Shown piece by piece: positions 47,361 through 56,108 of a DNA stretch of 64,000 nucleotides (position 1 is its first letter; each line of letters begins with the position of its first letter). The notes under the pieces are model-generated. The model saw nothing but the letters and a program-made list of their open reading frames with translations, did not search any database and had not been told where the DNA came from. Position numbers and translations under genes: made by a program. The stretch is from Prolixibacteraceae bacterium (GTDB lineage: Bacteria; Bacteroidota; Bacteroidia; Bacteroidales; Prolixibacteraceae): positions 1 through 64,000 of the forward strand of contig JAQUIJ010000007.1 in the NCBI GenBank assembly GCA_028683385.1. The letters are read 5' to 3'.

Positions 47361-47774
47361 GTGAAAGTATTATGTATGTTCGTTGACGAGTTTAGTTATT
47401 TCCCTCAACAGAAAAATCTGGAAAATACAGAAGAAGTTCTGGATGGGAAGCAATTTTCAAAAGCGATTCTTTCGTTTATTCAAGTTGAACAAACAGATGA
47501 AGAAAACGATCTTAAATCTCGTGAAAAAAAGCTTGTTAACCATTTGAAATGGGTTGCCAGAAAGAATGAGACCAATTCGATTATTCTTCATTCTTTTGCA
47601 CATTTATCCGAGTCAAAAGCTTCTCCTGAATTTACTAAGGAATTATTAAATGAGGCTGAAAAAAGGCTTTTGAATGCCGGGTATTCGGTTGTACAAACTC
47701 CGTTTGGATATTTTCTTGATTTAAATATTAAAGCTCCGGGTGTTTCGCAGGCCAGGATATGGGCAAGCTTATAA
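47361..47774 (+). CDS. Free-standing archaeal-type threonyl-tRNA synthetase editing domain
   Basis: The 137-aa protein resembles the N-terminal editing domain of archaeal ThrRS, a fold related to D-aminoacyl-tRNA deacylase. Signatures are the N-terminal MKVLCMFVDEFSY, a central WVARKNETNSIILHSFAHLSES segment with conserved His, and the C-terminal TPFGYFLDLNIKAPGVSQARIW. It has no synthetase domain, so it would act in trans to remove Ser or another residue wrongly attached to tRNA. TatD starts 5 bp downstream. A -7-like TAAATTTG lies at 47332-47339. Activity is inferred from the family. Confidence 0.8.
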   Translation: MKVLCMFVDEFSYFPQQKNLENTEEVLDGKQFSKAILSFIQVEQTDEENDLKSREKKLVNHLKWVARKNETNSIILHSFAHLSESKASPEFTKELLNEAEKRLLNAGYSVVQTPFGYFLDLNIKAPGVSQARIWASL

Positions 47775-47778
47775 AAAT

Positions 47779-48444
47779 ATGCAGCTAATAAATCTACATA
47801 CTCATCAAACTTCTGCATCTGGGAGTACTCAGATTCTGAATGTTTTTGCTCAGGATTTATCTCCAGATGAACCGGATTTTCTTTTTTCGGTTGGACTTCA
47901 TCCATGGCATATTGGGAAAGTAAATCTGGAAGAATGTTTTGAGGCAATTGATCGCTTAGCAGCTCAGAAAAACATGCTTGCTGTTGGCGAATGCGGTCTT
48001 GATCGATCAGTATTGGTGGACTTCGCACTGCAGGAATGGTGTTTTAAACGGCAAATACTGATTGCAAATAATCATCGTAAACCATTGATTATTCACTGTG
48101 TACGGACATATTCTGATTTGATGAAACTGAAGAAAGAAAGCAAATCAGGGTTACCATGGATCATTCATGGTTATCAAGGCAATTGGGAGACTACTTCGAG
48201 CTTGAATAAGCATGATTTTTACTTTTCGGTTGGAGAACAACTCCTGAAAGATGAATCGAAACATGATATATTTCGATCAATTCCTATTGAGCGCTTGTTT
48301 TTGGAAACCGATGATCGCAAAACCTCAATTGATGAGATCTATTCATTAGCAACGCAAATTCTAAAGATTGATGAGAACGAGCTGTCACGAATAATTGCCA
48401 GTAACTTTAAAACGATTTTTGGAGAAGACCATCTTCAGGTGTAA
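47779..48444 (+). CDS. TatD-family metal-dependent hydrolase
   Basis: The 221-aa protein is a TatD-like amidohydrolase. Metal ligands are in INLHTHQT (His-x-His), the Glu in AVGECGLDRS, IIHCVRTY and HGYQGN, and the C-terminal LFLETDDRKTS supplies Asp. Family members are 3'-5' exonucleases or DNases. It is a little shorter than the usual 250-265 aa. I take ATG at 47779 (MQLINLHTH) as start, because a longer in-frame reading from 47740 overlaps the preceding gene and has no family support. It is co-transcribed with the ThrRS-editing-domain gene. Confidence 0.88.
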   Translation: MQLINLHTHQTSASGSTQILNVFAQDLSPDEPDFLFSVGLHPWHIGKVNLEECFEAIDRLAAQKNMLAVGECGLDRSVLVDFALQEWCFKRQILIANNHRKPLIIHCVRTYSDLMKLKKESKSGLPWIIHGYQGNWETTSSLNKHDFYFSVGEQLLKDESKHDIFRSIPIERLFLETDDRKTSIDEIYSLATQILKIDENELSRIIASNFKTIFGEDHLQV

Positions 48445-48457
48445 GGATAAAAGGCTT

Positions 48458-48504
48458 AAAATCAGACAAAAATTGTGCTTAACAATTATTTAATCTGATT
48501 TTTT
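48458..48504 (+). terminator. Terminator after tatD
   Basis: AAAATCAGA (48458-48466) pairs with TCTGATTTT (48494-48502), with an inner AATTGT/ACAATT stem. T residues follow. It separates the tatD unit from the methionine operon. Confidence 0.8.
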
Positions 48505-48524
48505 CGAAACAATTCCGATAATTC

Positions 48525-48555
48525 TTTGTCTATATAGCAAAACTATTTATGTTTG
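48525..48555 (+). promoter_or_regulatory. Promoter of the methionine operon
   Basis: TTTG at 48525-48528 and TATGTTTG at 48548-48555 with a 19-bp spacer fit the Bacteroidota consensus (TTTG, 19-20 bp, TAnnTTTG) exactly. Transcription would start near 48562, about 20 bases before the leader ORF and 200 bases before the first enzyme-like gene. Confidence 0.75.
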
Positions 48556-48580
48556 CAGTCATTAATTCAGGTAATCGAAT

Positions 48581-48676
48581 ATGAATCATTCAGCAAAAAA
48601 TATAACCTCCTGTGTTTCCCATCTGATGGGTTGCAATGATTCTATGATGTCCTTTATGTCTATGATAATGCGCTAG
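48581..48676 (+). CDS. Met-rich leader peptide (candidate attenuator)
   Basis: A 31-codon ORF that starts MNHSAKNITSC and ends SMMSFMSMIMR followed by TAG. Met is at 1, 16, 22, 23, 26, 28 and 30, that is six of the last ten codons if Met22 is counted. It sits between a consensus promoter and an aspartokinase-like/metY/metA operon. Runs of codons for the operon's end product before a biosynthetic operon are the hallmark of leader-peptide attenuation (established for thr, trp, his and ilv in enterobacteria). Translation is not proven, and it has no clear Shine-Dalgarno. A stop codon overlaps the start of the downstream hairpin. Confidence 0.75.
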   Translation: MNHSAKNITSCVSHLMGCNDSMMSFMSMIMR

Positions 48677-48713
48677 CCTTTAGGCGGTGTGATTTTCATA
48701 TTGTTTAAAGGCT
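48650..48713 (+). promoter_or_regulatory. Alternative RNA pairings at the leader end
   Basis: AGCCTTTA (48675-48682) can pair over eight bases with TAAAGGCT (48706-48713). The same distal arm can pair with CCTTTA (48651-48656), which lies inside the Met-codon run. GCCT/AGGC (48676-48685) gives a third, local hairpin. CCCATctgATGGG (48618-48630) forms an earlier one. Competing pairings at the leader stop suit ribosome-position-dependent folding. No intrinsic terminator T-run follows, so a Rho-dependent or translational mechanism would be needed. Confidence 0.5.
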
Positions 48714-48760
48714 CGAACCCAAATCCAAATTTTCCAAATTTCAAATTTTAAACTTATCTC

Positions 48761-50113
48761 ATGTCAAATTGTGTAGTACGATTTGGCGGAAGCAGTTTAT
48801 CTAAATTTCCTGTTCTTGAGGCTTTCGCGAGTCTTTTATCCGAATCAGAAAATGACGAAACTGTTGTTGTTTCCGCCGTTCCAGAAATACTCGAGATCCT
48901 TGAACAGGGCATAGAATCACTTATTAACAATTCAGTTACTTCCGATCTCATTGTTGATCAGATCCAGAATCATATTAATGAGCGATTGAATGTTTTTCAT
49001 CAATCCAAATTCGATGAGAATTTAATTAATGAATTGAAAAGCCTTCAGAATTTACTGAAAGGAATTGAATTTACAGGCGATTTCTCTGTATCATTGAAAG
49101 ATCAGGTAATTAGTTACTCCGAGCGTATTTCTGCATGCATTTTGCATCTATTTCTGGGCAAAAGCCAGGTCAGTTCAAACCTCCTTTTTCCTGAAAATAT
49201 CGGGTTAATTGTGACCAAAGAATACGGAAACGCAACGATTTTGTATGATGAATCCGCCAAGCTTCCCACTTTGCTGCCAAAAGGTATAAATCTGATTCCC
49301 GGTTCATACGGAATTACTTCAGGAGGAAAAGTAGCCAGATTGGGCAAACGATCGGCTGATTACTCTGCAGCTGGAATTACTCGATTGATTGGCGCTGATA
49401 CGCTTCAACTTTGGGAACTCGATGCCGAGTTCAGAACTTCGGATGCAGCTTTTATTCCTGATTCACAGCTTATTTCACGGCTGACTTATGCTGAAGCTTC
49501 AGAATTATCGTATTTCAGCGAGCAATCCATTCATCCGCGTATTGTCGAGCCGCTAATCAGCAATCATATCCCAATTCATGTTTATCGTCTGAAAAACAAA
49601 GAAAAAGAGTTGACTACCATTATCAATTCTGAATCGTTTGTTACGCCCAACGTAGTTAAAAGCGTGGTACATACCGAAGAAATTGCTGTATTGAAACTTA
49701 ATGGCCCTGGCGTTGGTTTCAAACCCGGAATTTTGGCTAAAGTAACAACGGCATTTCATCAATCGGCGATTAACATTCGATCGGTAATTACCTCACAGGT
49801 GAGTATTAATATTATTCTGAATAAGAATGAAATCGAGAAAGCACGGCAAATTTGTAGTCAATTACCGCTAAGTTCGGTAAGCGAGATTGTTATTGAAGAT
49901 CAGGTTTCGCTAATTGCAGTTGTTGGTCACGGCATGCAGCAACATCATGGTGTTTCTGCCAAGTTGTTTACGGCAGTTGCACAGCACAAAATCAATGTAC
50001 TGCTGAGCGGTTCCGGCGCTTCTGATTTAGTTAGTTATCTGATTGTTGATCAAAAGGATACTCAAAAAGCAATAACCGAAATACACAACATATTTTTCAA
50101 ATCGAATTTTTAA
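48761..50113 (+). CDS. Aspartokinase-like protein with two ACT domains, probably non-catalytic
   Basis: The 450-aa protein has the amino-acid-kinase fold (about 1-280) and two ACT domains (about 305-375 and 380-450: AVLKLNGPGVGFKPGILAKV, VSLIAVVGHGMQQHHGVSAK). Key motifs deviate: the usual KFGGTS is RFGGSS (Lys to Arg7), TDVDG is ELDAE (about 219-223), and RGGSDY is KRSADY (196-201). Glu121 and Asp200 remain. Such changes argue against normal aspartate phosphorylation. It may be a regulatory or structural paralogue, or an enzyme of changed activity. It is the first gene after the Met leader, 18 bp before metY. Confidence 0.8.
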   Translation: MSNCVVRFGGSSLSKFPVLEAFASLLSESENDETVVVSAVPEILEILEQGIESLINNSVTSDLIVDQIQNHINERLNVFHQSKFDENLINELKSLQNLLKGIEFTGDFSVSLKDQVISYSERISACILHLFLGKSQVSSNLLFPENIGLIVTKEYGNATILYDESAKLPTLLPKGINLIPGSYGITSGGKVARLGKRSADYSAAGITRLIGADTLQLWELDAEFRTSDAAFIPDSQLISRLTYAEASELSYFSEQSIHPRIVEPLISNHIPIHVYRLKNKEKELTTIINSESFVTPNVVKSVVHTEEIAVLKLNGPGVGFKPGILAKVTTAFHQSAINIRSVITSQVSINIILNKNEIEKARQICSQLPLSSVSEIVIEDQVSLIAVVGHGMQQHHGVSAKLFTAVAQHKINVLLSGSGASDLVSYLIVDQKDTQKAITEIHNIFFKSNF

Positions 50114-50125
50114 CCCTTAAAATAA

Positions 50126-51436
<1,311 letters not shown>

Positions 51437-51450
51437 TTTTACAATCCTGA

Positions 51451-51575
51451 AGGCTGTATCAAAAGTTAGTATTTTCAACGCAGTCACCCCGAACTTGTTT
51501 CGGGGTCTGTTAGCAATACTTTGAGATCCTGAAACAAGTTCAGGATGACGGAATCAATGACTTTTGATACAGCCT
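51451..51575. mobile_element. 125-bp MITE-like element between metY and metA
   Basis: The ends are 16-bp perfect inverted repeats: AGGCTGTATCAAAAGT (51451-51466) and ACTTTTGATACAGCCT (51560-51575). Inside are two further hairpins: CCCCGAACTTGTTTCGGGG and ATCCTGAAACAAGTTCAGGAT described by its arms, GATCCTGAA and TTCAGGAT. No protein is encoded. I see no clear target-site duplication. It is probably a non-autonomous transposable or interspersed repeat, and its transcript would fold strongly. Confidence 0.7.
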
Positions 51576-51599
51576 CATTTCAATTAAAATATTGATATT

Positions 51600-52526
51600 A
51601 TGCCAATTAATGTTCCAGATCAATTACCAGCAATAGAACTTCTTCAGAAAGAGAATATTTTCATCATGGACGAATCGCGTGCCGCGCATCAGGATATTCG
51701 TCCACTTAAGATTATCATTGTCAATCTGATGCCCATCAAGATTACCACTGAGACTGATTTGATCCGATTACTGTCGAATACCCCGCTTCAGGTTGAAATC
51801 GATTTTCTCCGGATGAAAGGCCATGAGTCAAAGAATACGTCGGATGTTCACATGAAGGCGTTCTACAAGACCTTTGATGAGTTGAAATCGAAAAATTATG
51901 ACGGAATGATTTTTACCGGCGCTCCTGTTGAATTACTTCCTTTTGAAGAAGTGACCTACTGGAAAGAGCTGACAGAGATTTTCGACTGGTCGAAATCGCA
52001 TGTAACATCATCGCTGTTTATTTGTTGGGCGGCACAGGCTGGATTGTTTCATTTTTATGGTGTGCCGAAATATCCATTGGAGAAAAAGATGTTTGGAGTT
52101 TTTAAGCACCGGAATTTAAATGATACTCTGCCCATCTTCAGAGGTTTCGATGACGAATACTTTGTCCCGCATTCGCGTCACACTGAAGTTTTGGAAAAAG
52201 ACATTCAGAAAGTAATTGAATTGAATATTGTTTCGAAATCGGAAGAGTCTGGCGTAAATATGGTCATGACTTATGATGGCCGGCAATTCTTTGTGACCGG
52301 ACATTCCGAGTATTCGAGATACACGTTGGATACTGAGTACAAACGTGATTTAAAGAAAAAATTGCCAATTGAAATTCCGATCAACTATTATCCGGATAAC
52401 GATCCTGAAAACGAACCATTGATGCGTTGGAGAGGACATGCTAATTTACTGATATCAAATTGGCTGAATTATTACGTTTATCAGCAAACTCCTTACGTTC
52501 TTGATAATTTATGCTTTGATATTTAA
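51600..52526 (+). CDS. metA: Homoserine O-acetyltransferase (MetA family)
   Basis: MetA activates homoserine with an acyl group from CoA. The 308-aa sequence aligns without gaps to the family at key positions: nucleophile Cys142 (FICWAAQAG), His235 and Glu237 (GHSEYSR). Residue 111 is Glu ([10 protein letters not shown]); in characterised members Glu111 gives acetyl-CoA specificity and Gly111 succinyl-CoA. I therefore predict acetyl transfer despite the traditional name, in line with MetY next door. It is 163 bp from metY across the MITE-like element and is probably in the same operon. Confidence 0.94.
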   Translation: MPINVPDQLPAIELLQKENIFIMDESRAAHQDIRPLKIIIVNLMPIKITTETDLIRLLSNTPLQVEIDFLRMKGHESKNTSDVHMKAFYKTFDELKSKNYDGMIFTGAPVELLPFEEVTYWKELTEIFDWSKSHVTSSLFICWAAQAGLFHFYGVPKYPLEKKMFGVFKHRNLNDTLPIFRGFDDEYFVPHSRHTEVLEKDIQKVIELNIVSKSEESGVNMVMTYDGRQFFVTGHSEYSRYTLDTEYKRDLKKKLPIEIPINYYPDNDPENEPLMRWRGHANLLISNWLNYYVYQQTPYVLDNLCFDI

Positions 52527-52617
52527 CAACTAAGATATTGACTTAATTTCAGGATACTTTGGGAGGCTTTCTAAAAAGTTAATTTAAATTTGCTGTCTTA
52601 ATTTTAAAGCAATCCTG

Positions 52618-53019
52618 ATGTTTGTTTGGGAAGAAAAATACAGTGTTGGTATTCAGTCAATTGACAATCAACACAAAGAATTATTCAGGCATTTAAACAA
52701 TTTGCTTGAAGCCATGAAACAAGGGCAAGCCAATGCTATTATAACTCAAATTATTTCTGACGTAGAAAGATATGCTGTTATTCATTTTCAGAAGGAAGAG
52801 TTTTTCCTTCAACGATTTAATTTTCAAGGTTCTGCCGAGCATATTAAGGAACATCAGGATTTTAGGGAAAAGGTTTCGTCCTTTAAGGCCGAATTAAAAA
52901 CCGGTGAAGTTACGCTGACGATCGAATTATTATACTATCTGAAAGATTGGATTGATCATCACATTTTGGAAATTGACAAGCTGTACTCTGAGTGCTTCCG
53001 ACAAAATGGATTAAAATAA
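52618..53019 (+). CDS. Bacteriohemerythrin
   Basis: The 133-aa protein is a di-iron oxygen-binding four-helix bundle. Ligands are His19 (DNQHKELF), His56 and Glu60 (HFQKEEFF), His75 and His79 (HIKEHQDF), and His115 and Asp120 (WIDHHILEID), the complete set. It is a single domain with no membrane anchor or sensor fusion, so it probably stores or delivers oxygen in the cytoplasm or senses it. It converges on the OmpA-like gene with a 17-bp gap. Confidence 0.93.
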   Translation: MFVWEEKYSVGIQSIDNQHKELFRHLNNLLEAMKQGQANAIITQIISDVERYAVIHFQKEEFFLQRFNFQGSAEHIKEHQDFREKVSSFKAELKTGEVTLTIELLYYLKDWIDHHILEIDKLYSECFRQNGLK

Positions 53020-53036
53020 TTTCCGATTTGTTTCCA

Positions 53037-54968
53037 TCATCTTTTTATGATCATGAATTCGGTTCTTCGGTTTAGCGCCCTTCCTTCGGGTGTTTCGTTT
53101 GAGCTGACTGGTTGTGTAAGTCCGTATCCTTTGTATTTCATTCTGGTGTCATCAATTCCTTTATTAATCAAATACTTGTAAACTTCTTTAGCCCTCGATT
53201 CTGATAACTTCTGATTCAACTCTTCGTTTCCAACATTATCTGTATGTCCTTCTATTTCTATGAAAACGGTTTTGTTCAAGTTTAGAAACTCGATTAATTT
53301 CTGAAGTTCAACTTTTGATTCGGGAAGCAAATCGAAAGAGCCGGTATCGAAAAATACATTTCGCAGAACTACTGCGCCACCAACTTTTATCTTCTTCATT
53401 TTAATCTCAAGAATGTAAGGATCAATAATTTCTTTCTTTTCCTTCAATTGAAAGTTATCTGAATAAAATAAATATCCCTCCTTAGTTATATTAAAGGCAT
53501 ATTCCTTACCAAGTGGAAGGCACATCAGAAATTCACCTTTTTCCCAGCAGGACTCCCCTCTGATCACCGACTTTGAGTTTTCCAGATCAGTCAATTCAAC
53601 CTTGGCACAAATCGGAGCTCCCGAATCTTCGTCGACCACTTTTCCTTTAATGTACGAAACGGGTGTTGGCCGTGCCTTTTCGTATAATTCAAAAGAATAG
53701 ATGTCCATTCCTTTTGATCCTGGCCGATCTGAAGAGTAATAGGCATTTTTCCCGGCAGCATCAACCACCAGGCCTTGTTCATCTTTGAATGAATTAATCG
53801 GATAGCCGATGTTTTGAGGTTTCGACCAAGCAGAATCATTCTTCTGCCTGGAATAGAATATGTCATAACCGCCCATTCCAGGCCAGTAATCAGAAGCGAA
53901 ATAGAGCGTTTTGCCATCAGAGTGGATGAATGGCGACATTTCATTTCCCGGTGTATTAATTGAATCGCCGAGATTGACCGGAGTTCCCCAAATTGGAGTT
54001 CCCCATGATGAAAAGCCTTTCAAATTGCATTTCCAAATGTCCATTCCGCCCTTACCACCACTACGGCTACTCACAAAATACAGGATCTCGCCATTCGCTG
54101 AAATAGAAGGTTGCGACTCCCACGATGGCGAATTTACTGGTTCACCTGCATTTTGAGGCAATGACCAGTTTCCGTCTTTAAAACGCGAATAGTAAATATC
54201 ACAACTGCCGATACCATCGTTTCGTGTACAGGCCGTAAAAAACAAGAGTTTTCCATCTGTTGAAATTGTCTGCGCCCCTTCGTTGTATATGGTATTTATT
54301 GATGCTATTGGCGTACTAGGTTGCCATACATTATCAACAAGGTCTGATGTATAAAAGTCTTCCTGAGCGATAGGATGTTGTGATGAGATTGTTTTTGAAC
54401 CCACTAATCTGGTAAAAATAAGTGTTTTTCCATCGACTGTAATTGTAGGCCAGTACTCATCATCTTCGGAATTAATATTATCGCCCAAATTTACCGATTG
54501 AAATAAAACCGGATGATTCAATAAGTTTACAGCTCCTATACATTTATCAATGCTTTGACAGGCTTTAACTGCTAATGGAGTTTTCGCTTCAACCAGTTTG
54601 AGATAATTTTCATAGGCATCACTTGCATTTTGATATCTTCCTGAACGGTAATATGCTTTCCCTAACAAATAGTAGAGCTTTGAATTTTTATCCGGAGCAA
54701 TTTGGAGTGCGGCTTCAATGGCTTTTATCTGAAGACCAACAGAATCGATATCCATATAAATATCAGACTTAAGCAGATAAGCATCTAAAAATTGAGGATT
54801 GATGGCCAATGCATCATCCAGAAAATTAAGCGATTTATTGAAAAGTTTACTTTCATAGGCAATTCTTGCCTGCTCGAACAGCTTGCCTGCTTTTTTCTCA
54901 TTTGAAGAGATTTGCCCCGAAGCAAATAAATAAATGAGCATAAAGAAAGAAACAAAATATTTTTTCAT
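53037..54968 (-). CDS. OmpA-family protein with TPR and PD40 repeats
   Basis: The 643-aa product has a signal peptide (about 1-18) and TPR repeats (about 25-145: AYYRSGRYQNASDAYENYLK). A beta-propeller of PD40/WD40-like repeats follows (DGKTLIFTR, DGKLLFFTA, NGEILYFVSS, DGKTLYFASDYWPG, YYSSDRPGSKGMD). Next are a carboxypeptidase-like regulatory domain and a C-terminal OmpA peptidoglycan-binding domain (IEGHTDNVGNEELN ... LSESRAKEVY ... NRRTEF). It should link the outer membrane to peptidoglycan. The architecture is characteristic of Bacteroidota and overlaps that of T9SS-associated PorE-like proteins. Confidence 0.92.
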   Translation of the reverse strand: MKKYFVSFFMLIYLFASGQISSNEKKAGKLFEQARIAYESKLFNKSLNFLDDALAINPQFLDAYLLKSDIYMDIDSVGLQIKAIEAALQIAPDKNSKLYYLLGKAYYRSGRYQNASDAYENYLKLVEAKTPLAVKACQSIDKCIGAVNLLNHPVLFQSVNLGDNINSEDDEYWPTITVDGKTLIFTRLVGSKTISSQHPIAQEDFYTSDLVDNVWQPSTPIASINTIYNEGAQTISTDGKLLFFTACTRNDGIGSCDIYYSRFKDGNWSLPQNAGEPVNSPSWESQPSISANGEILYFVSSRSGGKGGMDIWKCNLKGFSSWGTPIWGTPVNLGDSINTPGNEMSPFIHSDGKTLYFASDYWPGMGGYDIFYSRQKNDSAWSKPQNIGYPINSFKDEQGLVVDAAGKNAYYSSDRPGSKGMDIYSFELYEKARPTPVSYIKGKVVDEDSGAPICAKVELTDLENSKSVIRGESCWEKGEFLMCLPLGKEYAFNITKEGYLFYSDNFQLKEKKEIIDPYILEIKMKKIKVGGAVVLRNVFFDTGSFDLLPESKVELQKLIEFLNLNKTVFIEIEGHTDNVGNEELNQKLSESRAKEVYKYLINKGIDDTRMKYKGYGLTQPVSSNETPEGRALNRRTEFMIIKR

Positions 54969-55235
54969 GAACGGAGCATTGCTAATACGGATTTAAAACT
55001 ACTCGAAATTTTTCAGAGCGAACCAATAACATTTAAATACATTTAGTCGTAAAGTAAATACATTTTCAGGTATGGAGCATAATAATCACATTATCAGAGC
55101 CTCAAAAAAATTAGGCTATAATTTTCAGATTAAAATACTTGGATGTATCTTTTTTTTTCATAGTTTAACGAACAAATAATTTTATAATTTATAAACTTTT
55201 AAACTTTTAATTATCAAACTTTTAGATTTTTCGCG
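54969..55235. other. Upstream region of the OmpA and 65-aa genes
   Basis: This 267-bp divergent spacer is very AT-rich, with AAACTTTTA repeated at about 55194, 55204 and 55218. A 35-codon ORF at 55072 has no support. No further structure is recognised. Confidence 0.4.
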
Positions 55236-55433
55236 ATGAAAACTAACAAGAATCTGAAAATCACGAAGAAAGGTATTGAACCTTTAAAAACGGATGGTGA
55301 TTCCATAAAAAACACCAAATTGCACAAGGATAAGAGTTCTAAACGCAGATTATCTATTTACGACGATTTTGCTGATGAAAATCTTGATGAACTTGATTAT
55401 AAATTTAGCGACGAACAATTTGATGACGAATAA
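55236..55433 (+). CDS. Small charged 65-aa protein
   Basis: The protein is strikingly bipolar. The first 40 residues are Lys-rich (MKTNKNLKITKKGIEPLK, then KLHKDKSSKRRLS). The last 25 are strongly acidic (DDFADENLDELDYKFSDEQF). No membrane segment or Cys is present and it is predicted to be mostly disordered. A perfect terminator hairpin starts 57 bp after its stop, supporting a real short gene. I recognise no family; a nucleic-acid- or ribosome-binding role would be a guess. Confidence 0.65.
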   Translation: MKTNKNLKITKKGIEPLKTDGDSIKNTKLHKDKSSKRRLSIYDDFADENLDELDYKFSDEQFDDE

Positions 55434-55490
55434 AATTTAACCAAATAAAATAAATGTTTCCCAAGGGGTTGACATTTACACGAAAACATC

Positions 55491-55520
55491 AAAGGACCAG
55501 AATTTCTGGTCCTTTCTATT
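55491..55520. terminator. Bidirectional terminator
   Basis: AAAGGACCAGA (55491-55501) and TCTGGTCCTTT (55505-55515) form an 11-bp stem with a three-base loop, then CTATTTTT. It serves the 65-aa gene and, read in the other direction, the DUF4251 gene ending at 55523. Confidence 0.85.
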
Positions 55521-55522
55521 TT

Positions 55523-56026
55523 TCATTTAGCCGAAGCCTCAATTTTTTCAATCGTTCCGTTATAATTAATCCATTGCCTGTTCCTGAAAATAATTTTCAA
55601 ATCAGCGTATCCATCTAATCCAGTATTCAAAAAAATTGCATACGATTCATCCGAATCTTCTAACTCCGTTGAAATCACGAACATTTTTTTCCGCTCATTG
55701 TAAGTTCGATCAATTTTCTTTGCTATTAAATCAAATTTTACTCCTCCGCTCCCACCGCCATATGGAGCAGAATAGGCTCTCCCATAATAAGGCAAATAAG
55801 CTTTTACCCGAAGGCTATCAAAAGTCAGATCGTAATTTGAGGATAAATTATTAAAGTTTCCCAAATTTGAATTGGCAGAGCGGGCAACAAACTTAAAGTG
55901 CCCGCTTTGGATAAGTTGAGCCATTTCAAGTCGTTGCCTGGCTTTAAGTTCTTTTTTATCATTCTGGCTAAAACCAGTTAACGCCAGAAACAAGGTAACG
56001 ATAACAACGGTAGCGAAAGTTTTCAT
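55523..56026 (-). CDS. DUF4251 exported protein
   Basis: The 167-aa product has a signal peptide (1-20). It matches the DUF4251 family: SGHFKFVARSANS, then AYLPYYGRAYSAPYGGGSGG with its Gly/Tyr-rich loop, VISTELEDSDESYAIFLN and the C-terminal YADLKIIFRNRQWINYNGTIEKI. The family is common in Bacteroidota and of unknown function, probably periplasmic. It is a single gene with its own terminator. Confidence 0.82.
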   Translation of the reverse strand: MKTFATVVIVTLFLALTGFSQNDKKELKARQRLEMAQLIQSGHFKFVARSANSNLGNFNNLSSNYDLTFDSLRVKAYLPYYGRAYSAPYGGGSGGVKFDLIAKKIDRTYNERKKMFVISTELEDSDESYAIFLNTGLDGYADLKIIFRNRQWINYNGTIEKIEASAK

Positions 56027-56108
56027 TTTACCCGATTTTTTAGAATTTGACTACATTTATTTACGATAACCATAGTCGTCAGGTTGCTCAAAATGAAACC
56101 AATAGATT

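Noticed and set aside
48711-48720. GCTCGAACCC resembling a tRNA T-arm
   Set aside because: No acceptor, D or anticodon arms can be formed around it; it belongs to the leader region of the methionine operon.
48445-48760. SAM riboswitch upstream of the methionine operon
   Set aside because: I cannot find the conserved SAM-I core or pseudoknot; the Met-rich leader ORF explains the region better.
55072-55179. 35-codon ORF upstream of the 65-aa gene
   Set aside because: It is short, with unremarkable composition, and has no terminator or ribosome-binding site.
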